Assembly: GCA_024699605.1 (NCBI GenBank)
Contig: JAILPJ010000108.1
Span: 1 to 48,509 of the forward strand
Source: Desulfovibrio sp.
Lineage (GTDB): Bacteria; Desulfobacterota; Desulfovibrionia; Desulfovibrionales; Desulfovibrionaceae
DNA length: 48,509 bases
Reading direction: 5' to 3'
Within the stretch, counting starts at the first letter, position 1, and every line of letters begins with the position of its first letter. The translations under genes were made by a program, and so were the position numbers. Positions 1-7,787 of the stretch are shown in pieces. The notes beneath the pieces are model-generated. The model did no database searches. It worked only from the letters and a program-made list of their open reading frames with translations, and was not told the origin of the DNA.

Positions 1-725
1 CAGCTGTTGCAGGCAGCAGCCTCCACGCGGCGACGCCACGGGGCAAAATGCGCAAGCACACCCAAAAGCGCTCCTGCCGGACAGAGATAGCGGCACCAGA
101 AGCGTGGAGAAACTCGTTCAAGCGCAACGCACACGCCCCAGAAAAGCGCCACAAACCAGGCTGTGGCAAAGGTATGTGTCTCAATCTGCCAGTAGCGCAG
201 AGCATCAACCTTCAAGTGTTCCATGAGGGGCGCAAGCGATGTCAAGGCCTGCTCCATGCCGTGTTCACCCAGAGGAAAGAGAACGAGCGCATAGAGACGT
301 GCTGTCAAAGGCAATGGGCTTGCCCAGAAAGCCAGGTTCACGCCAAAAATGGCAGCAAGAAGGAGAGCGACCAAAAGGAGATATTTTACAGGCCGTAGAC
401 GGAAGGGGCCTGCCTGTTTGCGCTGCCTCCCCATGCGGACAAGCCAACCCAAGGCATCCAGCGTTGCCCCCATTGGACAGATCCAGCCACAGAAAACACG
501 CCCAAAAAGCATGGCGCTGACATAGACAAGCAAGACCGGCCAGAGGGCAGTAAGAACTGTCCGTGCAGCCAGCGGCAAGGCCAGGCCAGAGAGAGGATCA
601 AGACAGAGAAAACTGCCTGCAGCAAGTCCCCACACAGAGCCCTGGCTTGCAAACCAGAGCAATAGACAGAACACGGCAAGGCTTGCCGCCTGCACAACGG
701 TGCGCAAGGATGAGACTGTGCGCAT
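1..725 (-). CDS. NapH/MauN-like 4Fe-4S polyferredoxin membrane protein (3' end outside window)
   Basis: A membrane protein that probably passes electrons between the quinone pool and a partner through 4Fe-4S clusters. The frame is open from the ATG at 725 to the window edge, about 241 codons. It begins MRTVSSLRTVV, has hydrophobic stretches near residues 8-30 and 50-75, then the cluster motif GRVFCGWICPMGA, two more hydrophobic stretches, and a second motif CRYLCPAGALLG. These two CxxxCP-type motifs are characteristic of NapH/YccM-type proteins. The Shine-Dalgarno AGGAG overlaps the stop codon of the DUF362 gene just upstream, so the two are translationally coupled. The C-terminal cluster-binding part is lost at the edge; the last visible residues (AACNSC) already start a further Cys motif. 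The family is clear; the redox partner is unknown. Confidence 0.85.
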   Translation of the reverse strand, partial: MRTVSSLRTVVQAASLAVFCLLLWFASQGSVWGLAAGSFLCLDPLSGLALPLAARTVLTALWPVLLVYVSAMLFGRVFCGWICPMGATLDALGWLVRMGRQRKQAGPFRLRPVKYLLLVALLLAAIFGVNLAFWASPLPLTARLYALVLFPLGEHGMEQALTSLAPLMEHLKVDALRYWQIETHTFATAWFVALFWGVCVALERVSPRFWCRYLCPAGALLGVLAHFAPWRRRVEAAACNS

Positions 726-728
726 CTC

Positions 729-1637
729 CTAGAGACTCACTCGCGCAATCTGAAGATTTTCCACATCCATGCGCCCCAGCCCTCTGGCATGGGCTTGGGC
801 AAGATGCGCTACCTGGCGGGGCTGCACGTGCCGGCCATACCAGGTATAGGAGGACACCGCCAGGGCATCGGCGGCCACAGGGTCAGCGGAGGCGATGATT
901 TCTGCGGGCTTAAGCACCTTGCCAGGCCCATAGGGCCCATTGGTGCTCAAAACACGGCTTGCGTCGATGACCGACAACGCAGGTTTAAGGGCAAGGGCCA
1001 GATCCACGATGGAGGTGTCAAGGTCATAGCGCCCGTGCATGCAGCCACGGTCGAGAATCAAACCCATCTGCCCCTTAAGAGACAGGCTGACACCTGTGGA
1101 GGAATGGGATTTCGCCACAGGGCAGGCAATCAAGACGTCAGCCTCCAGCACGTCGATCATGGCGGCGTTGCTACGCATATCCTTGGCGCTCTCCAGGCTG
1201 AAATCCCGATAGTGGCGGCTGCGGGTAAGATTGTGACAGCATCCGGGGGCTACGCTTTCGCAGGCGTCGAGAATGCCCGAGTACTCCAGTGGCTTTTGCC
1301 CTTCGCGAAAGGCGTGATCCAAAACGCGCACCGACCCTGCCCCGGCTTCCAGGCAAAGGACAAGCAGTTCACGCACAACAGCAGGATGCGTGCAGGCTGC
1401 GCTGTCCACCGAGGCGGCAAAACTCATATTGGGTTTGATGACCACCTTTTGCCCAGGCTTCACAAAGACGCCCATGCAACCTAAGGCCTCCACCGCAGCG
1501 CGAGTGGCTGCGCCAGGTTCCCCCTTGACCACGGCAATGTCGGGCAGCTCTCCTGCCACTAAGAAGGAAGGAAGCCCCGTAAGGGCAAGGCTTCCCAAAG
1601 CCACAGACTGCATTTTAAGGAATTGACGCCTACGCAT
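729..1637 (-). CDS. Tat-exported DUF362 domain protein
   Basis: A 302-residue DUF362-family protein, often encoded beside polyferredoxins and thought to be an iron-sulfur-linked periplasmic protein; its reaction is unknown. The start is the ATG at 1637, preceded by GGGAGG at 7-base spacing. A longer in-frame extension to 1817 is possible but has no good ribosome site and would bury the signal. The N-terminus MRRRQFLKMQ followed by an Ala/Leu/Gly-rich stretch is a twin-arginine-type signal. DUF362 hallmarks include VVIKPNMSFA near the middle of the N-terminal half and PVAKSHSSTGVSLSLKGQMG further on. The gene overlaps the ribosome site of the downstream polyferredoxin (3-base gap), so they form one operon and probably one complex. 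Confidence 0.85.
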   Translation of the reverse strand: MRRRQFLKMQSVALGSLALTGLPSFLVAGELPDIAVVKGEPGAATRAAVEALGCMGVFVKPGQKVVIKPNMSFAASVDSAACTHPAVVRELLVLCLEAGAGSVRVLDHAFREGQKPLEYSGILDACESVAPGCCHNLTRSRHYRDFSLESAKDMRSNAAMIDVLEADVLIACPVAKSHSSTGVSLSLKGQMGLILDRGCMHGRYDLDTSIVDLALALKPALSVIDASRVLSTNGPYGPGKVLKPAEIIASADPVAADALAVSSYTWYGRHVQPRQVAHLAQAHARGLGRMDVENLQIARVSL

Positions 1638-1942
1638 AATCCGTCCTCCCTGCGTCCAATGACCTCTTATCTTTTTACACGCATTTCCCCCAACTAGGCT
1701 GAGCCTTTTTCCGGGAAGGCTTGCCATGGTACTATTATCAAGAAAACAGAAGAAAAGTCGAGGTTTTCCCGCAGACGCGTTGCTCATCAGCAGGAGAGTG
1801 ACATGCCATATGCCCAAAAATCAAAGACCCGTGTATAAGGCAAAAGAACAGTCGCTGACGTGAGCAGGACTTTCCAAACAGCATGCGCTGCAAACACTTC
1901 TCGCTTTTTTGTCGGGTGCCGCAAAGGCAAGAGAAAACCAAG
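1638..1942. other. Intergenic, no gene seen
   Basis: About 305 bases between the helicase stop and the DUF362 start, both on the minus strand. It should hold the DUF362 promoter. A short inverted repeat (AAGCCTT/AAAGGCT on the minus strand, about 1700-1725) could end the helicase transcript but lacks a good T tract. No convincing gene. Confidence 0.4.
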
Positions 1943-3862
1943 CTATTTCGCAGGACAAAACGACCCAATGCGATCCACAAGGTGCTTACCACTCAATTGC
2001 CTGTGAATACTGCTCGCCTTGACCATTACTCCGTTTTTCTTCGCTACAAAAACAAAGCCCCCACCACGTTCACGAATCTGAAGACCCCATTGGCTGCAGA
2101 CCTTGTGCAGCTCAGGCCAGGATTGGGCTGCAAGCAAACTGTTAATGCAGTTGTCGTGGATATACGCTAAGAGTTCGAGCTTTTCTTCTGTTTCTTGGCT
2201 CTCATCAGACGCAGAGCTCTTTTTTTTGGACTCAATTCCCAAAAAAGCAAAAAGGCTGCTGGTAACCTCAGGGCCCCCATGGGCAAGACGACGAATGATC
2301 ATGGCGATCAATTCGTCTAATGAATGCCCCAAGGCCTCGGCCTTGCACTTAGCCAAAAGCAAAGCCTCCTCATCAATGCCCAAAGCTCCCCAATCCGTAG
2401 CCTGCACTGCCTTGGGAATTGGCAGCGTAAGCGCTTCCACCGATACGGTCTTAAGATCAACAGGCTTGCAGGTTCTCTCGAATTCCCGCACCCGTTCTGA
2501 GGTGCGCAGATCAAAATTGCGCAACGGCTCATGCAGATAGAGCCCATTGATGCTGGCCAGTCTGGATAGGGCCGTATAGAGCTGACCTGAGGCAAACATG
2601 CCAGAATGCACCACGGCTTTCTGAAAAGTCTGTCCCTGACTTTTGTGGATGGTGATGGCATAGGCAAGCTTCAGCGGCAGCTGCAAAAACGACCCGATCT
2701 CCTTAAGCTGCAAGGACTTAACGGTTGCTGTTTCCTGCTTTTTGACAATCTTTGGCACCAGTTTGCCATCAATTTCTTCAAAGACCTCGCGCTCAACTTC
2801 CCGCTCAATCTCTTCATCACCCACAGCATATTCATTGTTGGACCACTTGAAGCGCAACAATTCCTCATCAGGCTTTTCCCGAAACCAGACCTTATTGCCG
2901 TTGTCAAAGACAACTTGAATCTGGCCTGTATCTTGTCCCCCTTTCCCCGTGAAATAGACATAGCCAAGGTCACCATTTATAAAACGCGATTCAAGGTCAT
3001 TGGCAACCGTCATGACTCTGGCACCACTGCGAAGACGCATCACCCGCTCTGCCGGCATATCCTGCTCAGGATAATCCCCTGTCACTTCCCCCGTTATCTC
3101 ATATTCAGGGCCTTTCAGCTTGGCCAATCGGGCATAGTTGATCTCATTGACTGTGACGTTCCTCGGGCAAATCTCCAGCACGTCCTCACGCTTTTCTTTG
3201 TGAGCATTGGCATTGATCCAGTTCAAAGCCCGAAAGTCATAATTGCGGATAGCGTTCAGACTCTGAATAAACTGCGTCTGGCTTGGATTCTGTCGAAGAA
3301 TTGTCTCAAGCCTGATGACCAAAAAATCCAGCTTCTTCCACGCTTCGGTATCAAAGGCGTACTCCGATTTCCAACGCGCCCCCCAGGTCTTTTCCAGCGC
3401 TTTGCGGTCATTGTCCGTCATAACAGGTGGCAGCTGAAAAAAGTCTCCAACAACCACGACCTGCTTGCGGCGCTTAATCTGCATCAGCGTATTGTAGAAG
3501 TACTGAAAATAATCCGCACGGCACATGGAGATTTCGTCAATGATGATGATTTCCGCCTTGTAGAAGGCAGATGATTCACGCAGAGCAACCTTACTGCTGC
3601 GAAAAGGCTCCACCGGCTGAGGCGGTAATCTGACGAATCTGTGCATGGTCACGCCATCCACATTGCGTGCAGCAAAACCCGTAGGGGCACAGACCGCGAC
3701 CAGCCTATGCTGAGACTGAGCCCAGGCACGAAAAAACTGAATCAGCACAGATTTTCCCGTACCGGCCTTGCCCGTCAGAAAAACATTGCGCCCAGTCTGC
3801 AGAAGCGAAAGGGCTTTGGCCTGTTCTTCTGTTAATTGTAAGGCGTGAGTGTCAATTTGCAT
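1943..3862 (-). CDS. Pif1/RecD-like SF1 DNA helicase
   Basis: A 639-residue ATP-dependent helicase of superfamily 1B. Walker A is GKAGTGKS at residues 31-38, followed by APTGFAARNVDG and TMHRF (motif Ia region), Walker B IIIDEISM, the motif III-type VVVVGDFFQLPPV, and the motif V/VI region AYAITIHKSQGQTFQKA with LYTALSRLASINGLYL. These are the conserved motifs of Pif1/RRM3 and RecD2 enzymes, which unwind DNA 5' to 3' and resolve G4s or R-loops. Residues beyond about 480 form an uncharacterised C-terminal region with a Lys/Ser/Glu-rich linker. The start at 3862 has only a weak ribosome site. It stands alone next to a nuclease-gene fragment. No signal or membrane segment; cytoplasmic. Confidence 0.9.
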   Translation of the reverse strand: MQIDTHALQLTEEQAKALSLLQTGRNVFLTGKAGTGKSVLIQFFRAWAQSQHRLVAVCAPTGFAARNVDGVTMHRFVRLPPQPVEPFRSSKVALRESSAFYKAEIIIIDEISMCRADYFQYFYNTLMQIKRRKQVVVVGDFFQLPPVMTDNDRKALEKTWGARWKSEYAFDTEAWKKLDFLVIRLETILRQNPSQTQFIQSLNAIRNYDFRALNWINANAHKEKREDVLEICPRNVTVNEINYARLAKLKGPEYEITGEVTGDYPEQDMPAERVMRLRSGARVMTVANDLESRFINGDLGYVYFTGKGGQDTGQIQVVFDNGNKVWFREKPDEELLRFKWSNNEYAVGDEEIEREVEREVFEEIDGKLVPKIVKKQETATVKSLQLKEIGSFLQLPLKLAYAITIHKSQGQTFQKAVVHSGMFASGQLYTALSRLASINGLYLHEPLRNFDLRTSERVREFERTCKPVDLKTVSVEALTLPIPKAVQATDWGALGIDEEALLLAKCKAEALGHSLDELIAMIIRRLAHGGPEVTSSLFAFLGIESKKKSSASDESQETEEKLELLAYIHDNCINSLLAAQSWPELHKVCSQWGLQIRERGGGFVFVAKKNGVMVKASSIHRQLSGKHLVDRIGSFCPAK

Positions 3863-4011
3863 GTGGTCTCACACAAGGCTCAATCAAAGACATAATAGCC
3901 TATTTTCCAGAGACAGTGATCCAAGAATCCTTTGCCGTTGACCGTCTCTCTTGAAGGCAAGCAGGATGAACAGCGCATGCCACCCTTTTTGTTTATCCTT
4001 ATCGTAAAAGA

Positions 4012-4788
4012 TACGCGTAGCCTGATGCGTCAACGACTCATGAACTTCTAACACAGGCAAAGCAGCGCTTCTTCCAAAAGGAAACACCCCAGTGGAGAAT
4101 ATGGGGATACTCCTTAAGCCTAGCATCATAGCCCAAAGCCGCAATCTGCGCTAAGCCCTCTTCAGCCCGCGTTTCCAGTTGTTCGGTTGTGTTGGCGATC
4201 TTAACCTCAAGACATGCCGCTCGGGCATGCAGGGGATCTCTCAGTAAAATCTCTGCCCGCCCTTCCCCGCTTTCTGCGTTGGACGGCACACGCACGCTCC
4301 CGGAAAAGAGGCCTGCCAAAAGGGCATGATAGGAGTCTTCGCGCAAGTCATAAAAGCTGATGCTCTTCAACAGCAAAGCGCTCACAAGCCGACTCCATTC
4401 CGGCGCATCTCCCCGCCTGAAAGCGGCAGATAAGCCAGTCCTGCACGGCAGTCAAAAATACTTCGCGTAGTTCCCTGTGAGATGAAACAATCTGCGTGAT
4501 TAGAAGACGTTCTGGTCTTGTGAGGATTTTTGACGCATGAGAGATAATCCGGACGTAGAGCAAGCTGAAAACTTCCGCCTCTGAGGCCTTGGCACGATCA
4601 ATAGTGCTTGTCTCTACGAGCCGTGTTTCGACGCTTCCCCCATTCAACAGGCTTTCCAAGGTTTCCCTAAAATCCCAAGCACCTTTTCCCAGAAAAACGG
4701 CTACAATGCTCTTGCTGCTGGTGGGTATCCCATACGGTTTTGGTTCAGCATTTGCATCTTGAAGCAAATCATAAACATAATGGCTATT
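4012..4788. repeat. Long direct repeat, copy 1 (with 13259-14073)
   Basis: About 0.78 kb of DNA strongly similar to 13259-14073 in the same orientation. It starts at the shared TACGCGTAGCCTGA and ends at the shared AAATCATAAACATAAT; flanks on both sides are unrelated. It covers the 3' half of an AAA-ATPase-like gene and about 20 bases past its stop. Such a pair could support recombination that deletes the roughly 9 kb between them, including the whole sensor/permease cluster. Confidence 0.85.
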
Positions 4789-4790
4789 AT
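4012..4790 (-). pseudogene. Decayed 3' fragment of AAA-ATPase-like/PD-(D/E)XK nuclease gene (copy 1)
   Basis: Matches the 3' half of the gene at 13282-14951 almost base for base but is broken. On the minus strand it enters at QDANAEPKPYGIPTSS, runs through LLNGGSVETRLVE and EAEVFSLLY, then loses similarity and frame around 4385-4560 (the segment equivalent to LYATGYLTRVKNG is scrambled and a stop follows). It resumes in another frame as LLLKSISFYDLRED through to the shared C-terminus ending CFACVRSS. The nuclease motif (ESGEGRAEILLRD, CLEVK) survives, although the usual Asp of the GRxD motif is Glu here. No ATPase domain or start is present: similarity to copy 2 stops at about 4788. It is a non-functional relic of duplication or recombination. 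Confidence 0.85.
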
Positions 4791-5328
4791 GAGTCCAGGA
4801 TTCTTATGGATTTTTCGAGGCGTGGCCGCCTGGCTCTCTGTTTTGCCTACACCTTCCTGATCTCGGCACGATGCTTCATTGATCAGCTACCTACGGCCCA
4901 GGCTTCAGCCGGAAAAAGTAACGTTGGATAAAGAGGCGTCGTTCTCTACGAACGATCCGCCAAGCATTGACTGGATATGCAAGGCGATATGGCATAAGTT
5001 CCATGCCTGGATGTACTGCATCGACTCAATCCGACGTTCTCTCTGCATACGAAATGGCATCCAATTATTACGAGGGGGATGCGTCCGTCCTTTTTTGCCT
5101 CTCTTCCACACAGACGCGATCGCTGACAACGGTCAAAGAAGATCTCAGTATTTTTGCGGCATCTTCACTCTCCCATCAACGGGCAGGGCATCGTCCGTCG
5201 GAGAGAGAAGACCTTGTCTGTCATGACAGATGGGGCATTCCTCGAAGAACAACAATCTCACCGGTCAATCCTGGGGAAAATTCCACGAATGTCTTTGTGG
5301 AAGTATGTCAACAGGGAGGCTACCACTC
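4791..5328. other. Gene-free or decayed stretch upstream of the response regulator
   Basis: About 540 bases with no supportable gene. A 41-codon frame from ATG 4807 begins with a signal-peptide-like run (MDFSRRGRLALCFAY) and stops early. A second plus frame (4967-5332) has odd composition and no family resemblance. This looks like the eroded remains of a secreted or sensor protein that once preceded the regulator, plus the regulator's promoter, which I could not locate. Confidence 0.4.
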
Positions 5329-6012
5329 ATGACTACAGGATCAATGTCGAATGCAGTCTGTCGCATTTTGCTGGTCGATGACCACAAGTTGCTCATGGAG
5401 GGCGTACGCAGTCTACTGGCCCCTTATGCGCACCTGCGCGTGGTGGGCATGGCCTCCAGTGGCGGCGAGGGCGTGGCCTTGGCGGCATCCTTGCGGCCGC
5501 ATCTCATTGTCCTGGATTTGGGTATGCCCGGCATGAATGGCCTTGAAACCGGACGGGCCGTGCGCGAGGTGTTACCGGAAGCGGGCATCATTATCTATAC
5601 CGGGCATGAAGATCAACGCTGGCTGCCGGAGCTCATCGACCTTGGCATCATAGGTCACGTACGAAAATCCGAAGCGCCGGGAATCCTCTTGCGGGCCATC
5701 GAGCACGCGCGTGCCGGCGAGACCTTCCTGACATTTCCCGACCCGGGCGGACGGGTAGCCGCCATGCTGGACCAGAGTCGCCGCCAGGCCGAAAGTGCTG
5801 ACGCCGATGGCTTGAAGACGCTTTCCCCACGTGAGAGGGAGATTTTTCGTCTTCTGGCTGACGGGCACAGCATTAAGTCCGTCGCCACCAAATTGATTAT
5901 CAGCCCCAAAACCGTGGAAACGCACAAATACAATCTCTTGACCAAGCTGCGGGCCAAATCCGTGGGCGATTTGATGAAAATTGCCATCCGCAACGGTGTG
6001 GTCAACGTCTAG
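5329..6012 (+). CDS. NarL/FixJ-type response regulator
   Basis: A 227-residue two-component response regulator. The receiver domain (about 11-128) has the acidic pair VDD at 16-18, the phospho-acceptor Asp63 in IVLDLGMPGMNG and the conserved Thr in IIYTGHE. The DNA-binding LuxR-type helix-turn-helix is at about 163-206 (LSPREREIFRLLADG, then SPKTVETHKYNLL). The ATG at 5329 is chosen because GGGAGG lies 9 bases upstream; the frame is open further up but the extension has no family similarity. No cognate kinase is adjacent on its 5' side. The likely partners are the kinases further downstream, after the TauE-like permease that starts 126 bases later. It probably activates that permease operon. 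Confidence 0.92.
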   Translation: MTTGSMSNAVCRILLVDDHKLLMEGVRSLLAPYAHLRVVGMASSGGEGVALAASLRPHLIVLDLGMPGMNGLETGRAVREVLPEAGIIIYTGHEDQRWLPELIDLGIIGHVRKSEAPGILLRAIEHARAGETFLTFPDPGGRVAAMLDQSRRQAESADADGLKTLSPREREIFRLLADGHSIKSVATKLIISPKTVETHKYNLLTKLRAKSVGDLMKIAIRNGVVNV

Positions 6013-6137
6013 GAAACGCTCAGGAATTTCCCTACTCGCGGCCGTAAAATCAGAGATCTCCCGATGGTGCGGGGAGGTGTCCCGATCTATCTTGCCCCCA
6101 TGCAAACAACGCCGCCTGGCGGCGCAAGGGGGGAACA

Positions 6138-7244
6138 ATGACCTGGGATACCCACGCTGCTTCGCATAGCGGAGCCAAGATTCTTTTCGTTTTTTTCGTG
6201 CTGCTGCTCACGACCGTGTACCTGTCCGGACCGGCTCTGGCAGGGCAGACGCTTTGTCTGTCCCAGAAGGAGGCAGCACCCATGGCAGAGCTGCATGCCA
6301 CAAACCAGGCTTCAGCGCTGAGCGTGGCCGACTCGACCAAGTCCGCCTCCTCGCAAGAGCCTCAACCCGCACAGCCAGCACAGGCCGCCGCGCCTGTGGA
6401 CAATCACCCCTGGTGGTTCTGGCCTGTGTCTCTGTTGTTTTTCTGCTTTATCCTCGGCATCATCGCCGTCATGGCCGGTGTCGGGGGCGGCGTACTCTTC
6501 GTGCCGCTGGTAAGCGGCTTCTTTCCCTTTCATCTGGATTTCGTGCGCGGCGCGGGGCTGATGGTGGCTCTGGCTGGGGCACTGGCCGCAGGACCTGGCC
6601 TTTTGCGACGCAACTTTGCCAATTTGCGGCTGGCCTTGCCCGTGGCATTGATTGCTTCGGCCTGCGCCATTGCCGGCGCCATGCTGGGTCTGGCCTTGCC
6701 GACCAGCATTGTCCAGACCTGTTTGGGCGTCACCATTCTCGGTATCGCCGTGTTGCTGCTTCTCTCCAAAAATTCCGTGCGACCTGTGGTCAATAAACAG
6801 GACGCCGTGGGAATAGCGCTGGGCATGAACGGCGTCTTCCTGGAACCGAGTACCGGCGAAGTCGTGGAGTGGAAAACACATCGCACCCTGGCTGGTCTTT
6901 TGCTCTTCATCGCCATCGGTATCATGGCGGGCATGTTTGGCCTGGGTGCCGGCTGGGCCAATGTGCCGGTACTCAACCTGCTTATGGGAGCCCCTCTCAA
7001 GGTGGCCGTAGGCACCTCCAAATTTCTGCTTTCCATCACGGACACCTCTGCGGCCTGGGTCTATATGAACCAGGGCTGCGTCATTCCGCTTATGGCCGTG
7101 CCTTCCATCGTGGGCCTGATGCTCGGCTCAGTGGTCGGTGTGCGACTTCTGGCCATCGCCAAGCCCAAGTTTATCCGCTACATGGTCATTGCCGTGCTTT
7201 TCTTCTCCGGGGCCAAGGCCCTTTTGAAGGGCCTTGGCTGGTAG
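6138..7244 (+). CDS. TauE/SafE family (TSUP, DUF81) anion permease, probable sulfite/sulfonate-type exporter
   Basis: A 368-residue inner-membrane protein. After a signal-like hydrophobic segment (about 14-33) there is a roughly 60-residue Ala/Gln/Pro-rich periplasmic stretch, then about eight membrane helices. TSUP hallmarks are the glycine-rich repeats AVMAGVGGGVLFVPL near 110 and GIMAGMFGLGAGWANVPVL near 260, which mark the two inverted halves. The family moves sulfite, sulfoacetate, thiosulfate or similar anions. The ATG has an AAGGGGGGA ribosome site. It is followed 34 bases later by a DUF1634 gene, a common partner of TSUP permeases, and then by sensor genes. The substrate cannot be read from sequence; an oxidised sulfur compound is inferred from family and lineage. 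Confidence 0.87.
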   Translation: MTWDTHAASHSGAKILFVFFVLLLTTVYLSGPALAGQTLCLSQKEAAPMAELHATNQASALSVADSTKSASSQEPQPAQPAQAAAPVDNHPWWFWPVSLLFFCFILGIIAVMAGVGGGVLFVPLVSGFFPFHLDFVRGAGLMVALAGALAAGPGLLRRNFANLRLALPVALIASACAIAGAMLGLALPTSIVQTCLGVTILGIAVLLLLSKNSVRPVVNKQDAVGIALGMNGVFLEPSTGEVVEWKTHRTLAGLLLFIAIGIMAGMFGLGAGWANVPVLNLLMGAPLKVAVGTSKFLLSITDTSAAWVYMNQGCVIPLMAVPSIVGLMLGSVVGVRLLAIAKPKFIRYMVIAVLFFSGAKALLKGLGW

Positions 7245-7278
7245 TTTTTCTATGACTGTTCTCTCAGGGAGGCACATT

Positions 7279-7710
7279 ATGACAGAACGCGATCTTCGAC
7301 AGGAAATCAAAGCGTCGCCCGCCCAGCTGCACTACGCGGACACCTTGTTCTACGGCGCCTTATTTGGCTTTGTGCTCATGCTGATCACCTACACGCTGTA
7401 CGTCTTCGGCGTGCTGACACCGCAGATTCCGCTGGAGGAACTGCCCAAGCTCTGGACGCAAAGCGCCGCTGCCTACCGTGCGGCCGGCGATATTCCGCAG
7501 GGCTGGGGCTGGCTTGCCCTTGTGAACAAGGGTGATATATGCAATTTCATTGGTATTGCCTTTCTGGCGGCGCTGACCATCCTTTGTTTTCTGCAGCTGG
7601 CCGTCAACCTTGCCCGGCGCGGCCAGTGGCTGATGATGACCATCGCCCTGCTGGAAGTCCTGGTGCTCTGCCTCGCCGCCTCAGGTGTGCTGGTGGCAGG
7701 GGCGCATTAG
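7279..7710 (+). CDS. DUF1634-type integral membrane protein
   Basis: A 143-residue membrane protein with three hydrophobic segments (about 22-45, 88-108, 118-142) and a periplasmic loop between the first two containing LPKLWTQSAAAYRAAG. The size, three-helix plan and position directly behind a TauE/SafE permease match DUF1634, which is often encoded with TSUP permeases and probably acts with them; its biochemical role is unknown. The start ATG 7279 has AGGGAGG 6 bases upstream. A longer frame from 7234 overlaps the permease stop and is less likely. The next gene, a sensor kinase, starts 77 bases further on. Confidence 0.72.
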   Translation: MTERDLRQEIKASPAQLHYADTLFYGALFGFVLMLITYTLYVFGVLTPQIPLEELPKLWTQSAAAYRAAGDIPQGWGWLALVNKGDICNFIGIAFLAALTILCFLQLAVNLARRGQWLMMTIALLEVLVLCLAASGVLVAGAH

Positions 7711-7787
7711 ACGAGGTGCGGCCGCAAGGGACAAGAGGCAAGAGTCGCCCTGAAGGACGTGTTTGAATCTGCAGCCGTGGAGGCCAC

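Noticed and set aside
1690-1730. Possible third copy of the structured leader near 1690
   Set aside because: It shares a pyrimidine/purine run and a short hairpin only. The GGAGG, the outer stem and the collinear spacing are absent.
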